Assembly: GCF_023230885.1 (NCBI RefSeq)
Contig: NZ_JALNWM010000072.1
Location: 1-14,180 of the forward strand
Origin: Desulfocurvus sp.
Lineage (GTDB): Bacteria > Desulfobacterota > Desulfovibrionia > Desulfovibrionales > Desulfovibrionaceae
DNA: 14,180 nucleotides
Direction of reading: 5' to 3'
Made by a program: the position numbers and the translations under genes. Positions 13,567 to 14,180 of this stretch are shown here, piece after piece. The notes beneath the pieces were generated by a model. The model was not told the DNA's origin and did not search any database. It saw only the letters and a list, made by a program, of their open reading frames with translations. Every line of letters starts with the position of its first letter. Within the stretch, counting starts at the first letter, position 1.

Positions 13567-14180
13567 GCGCCCTGCCCCCGGCCCGAGCGCACCGGCCAGG
13601 GCGCGCATACGGCCCCGGGGCAAACACGCCCGCCGCCCCCGGCAGCCTCCGCCCGCCTCGGGTCGGGCCGCCTTGGCCCCGGCCCGCCTCCTGGCGCCTT
13701 GGCCCCTGCCACGCGCCGCTCCCTTTCAGGAGCTCCCCTGCGCGCATCCCCACCCGCCCCCGGCCCCGCAAGCCCGGACTGCTCTGCGGCGCCGAAGCCG
13801 GACCGCCCACGGTGCGGCGGGCTCCGGCCCTGGTGCGCGCGGCGCCGCCCGGCCCGCGCCCGCCAGGGGCTGACAACGCCTGCACGCCGAGGAGACGCGC
13901 CAGCTGTCCGGACCCTGTCCCGGCCAGAACGGCAGGGGCCACGCCGGGCGTTGCACCGGGGCCGACCGCCCTGGCAACCGGGCAGCGGGGGATGCATCCC
14001 TTGCCCAAAGACGCGCGGGCCGGGTGAACTGCTCGGCGCCCGTTGCCTTGGGCCCCCCTGCCCGGGCGCTCGGCCCGGGTAGGCGCTGGGCGGGCGCCAC
14101 GCCGCGCCCCTCGCCGTCCCCACGCCGCACCCCTCGCCGCACCCACGCCGCACCCGCCCGACCGCATGACATCCGGCCTG
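13567..14180. other. GC-rich region with no convincing gene
   Basis: About 610 bases after the dsrC terminator. Long open frames exist in several frames on both strands, but all are Ala/Gly/Pro/Arg low-complexity sequence without recognisable domains, and the longest on the minus strand would run through the dsrC terminator and coding region. A perfect palindrome GGGATGCATCCC lies at 13989-14000, flanked by GGGCA (13980-13984) and TGCCC (14002-14006). No tRNA, promoter or terminator is evident. It could be spacer, decayed coding sequence or an unrecognised RNA. Confidence 0.55.
14098..14163. repeat. Degenerate 23-base tandem repeat, about three units
   Basis: Unit 1 at 14098-14120 and unit 2 at 14121-14143 each begin CACGCCGC and agree at 20 of 23 positions. 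A shorter 20-base unit follows at 14144-14163. It lies outside any supported gene. Confidence 0.65.

Noticed and set aside
13175..14167. 330-codon minus-strand frame covering the end region and dsrC
   Set aside because: It runs through the dsrC terminator and antisense to dsrC, and is low-complexity Gly/Arg/Ala with no family likeness.

Overview
This window comes from a very GC-rich bacterium, most likely a sulfate-reducing member of the Desulfovibrionales (Desulfobacterota). The clearest sign is a complete dsrC gene with both C-terminal redox cysteines. The dksA / NFACT / phoH / yqfF / ybeY gene order also suits that group, although this is family-level memory and was not searched. Genus cannot be set from the sequence. 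There are no transposases, integrases, CRISPR arrays or phage genes; apart from the end of the window this looks like ordinary chromosome.

Layout. (1) Positions 2-1949, plus strand: a 5'-truncated membrane histidine kinase overlapping a NarL/LuxR-type response regulator, a two-component pair. (2) Positions 1963-8870, minus strand, convergent with region 1: read from 8870 downward, dksA, an NFACT/RqcH-like protein, phoH, a 7TM-HD phosphodiesterase of the YqfF/PgpH family, ybeY, then an exported alpha/beta-hydrolase lipoprotein. The first five have RNA-, RNA-polymerase-, ribosome- or nucleotide-signalling-related roles in their families. (3) Positions 9074-9922, plus strand: a DUF364-family protein divergent from dksA. 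(4) Positions 9919-10456: tRNA-Gly(GCC) with its own promoter and terminator, then a second promoter driving tRNA-Cys(GCA) and a second, identical tRNA-Gly(GCC), ending in a terminator. (5) Positions 10489-12956: a class I SAM methyltransferase overlapping (ATGA) a YcaO-domain protein with a C-terminal TPR array. (6) Positions 13018-13566: dsrC as its own transcription unit, with a recognisable promoter, a ~135-nt structured leader and a strong terminator. (7) Positions 13567-14180: GC-rich sequence with no convincing gene, ending in a short degenerate tandem repeat.

How the genes may work together. The most interesting stretch is regions 4-6. A protein-methyltransferase-like enzyme is translationally coupled to a YcaO-TPR protein, the class of ATP-dependent enzyme that activates peptide amides and in some lineages makes thioamides. 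The pair sits immediately upstream of dsrC, a sulfur-carrier protein. There is no visible promoter between the tRNA terminator and the methyltransferase, so the pair may be expressed by readthrough from the tRNA promoter. A sulfur-linked protein modification pathway is a plausible hypothesis but is not shown by the sequence. The dsrC leader has competing helices, a 12-codon upstream ORF and several GGA motifs, and may be a post-transcriptional control element.
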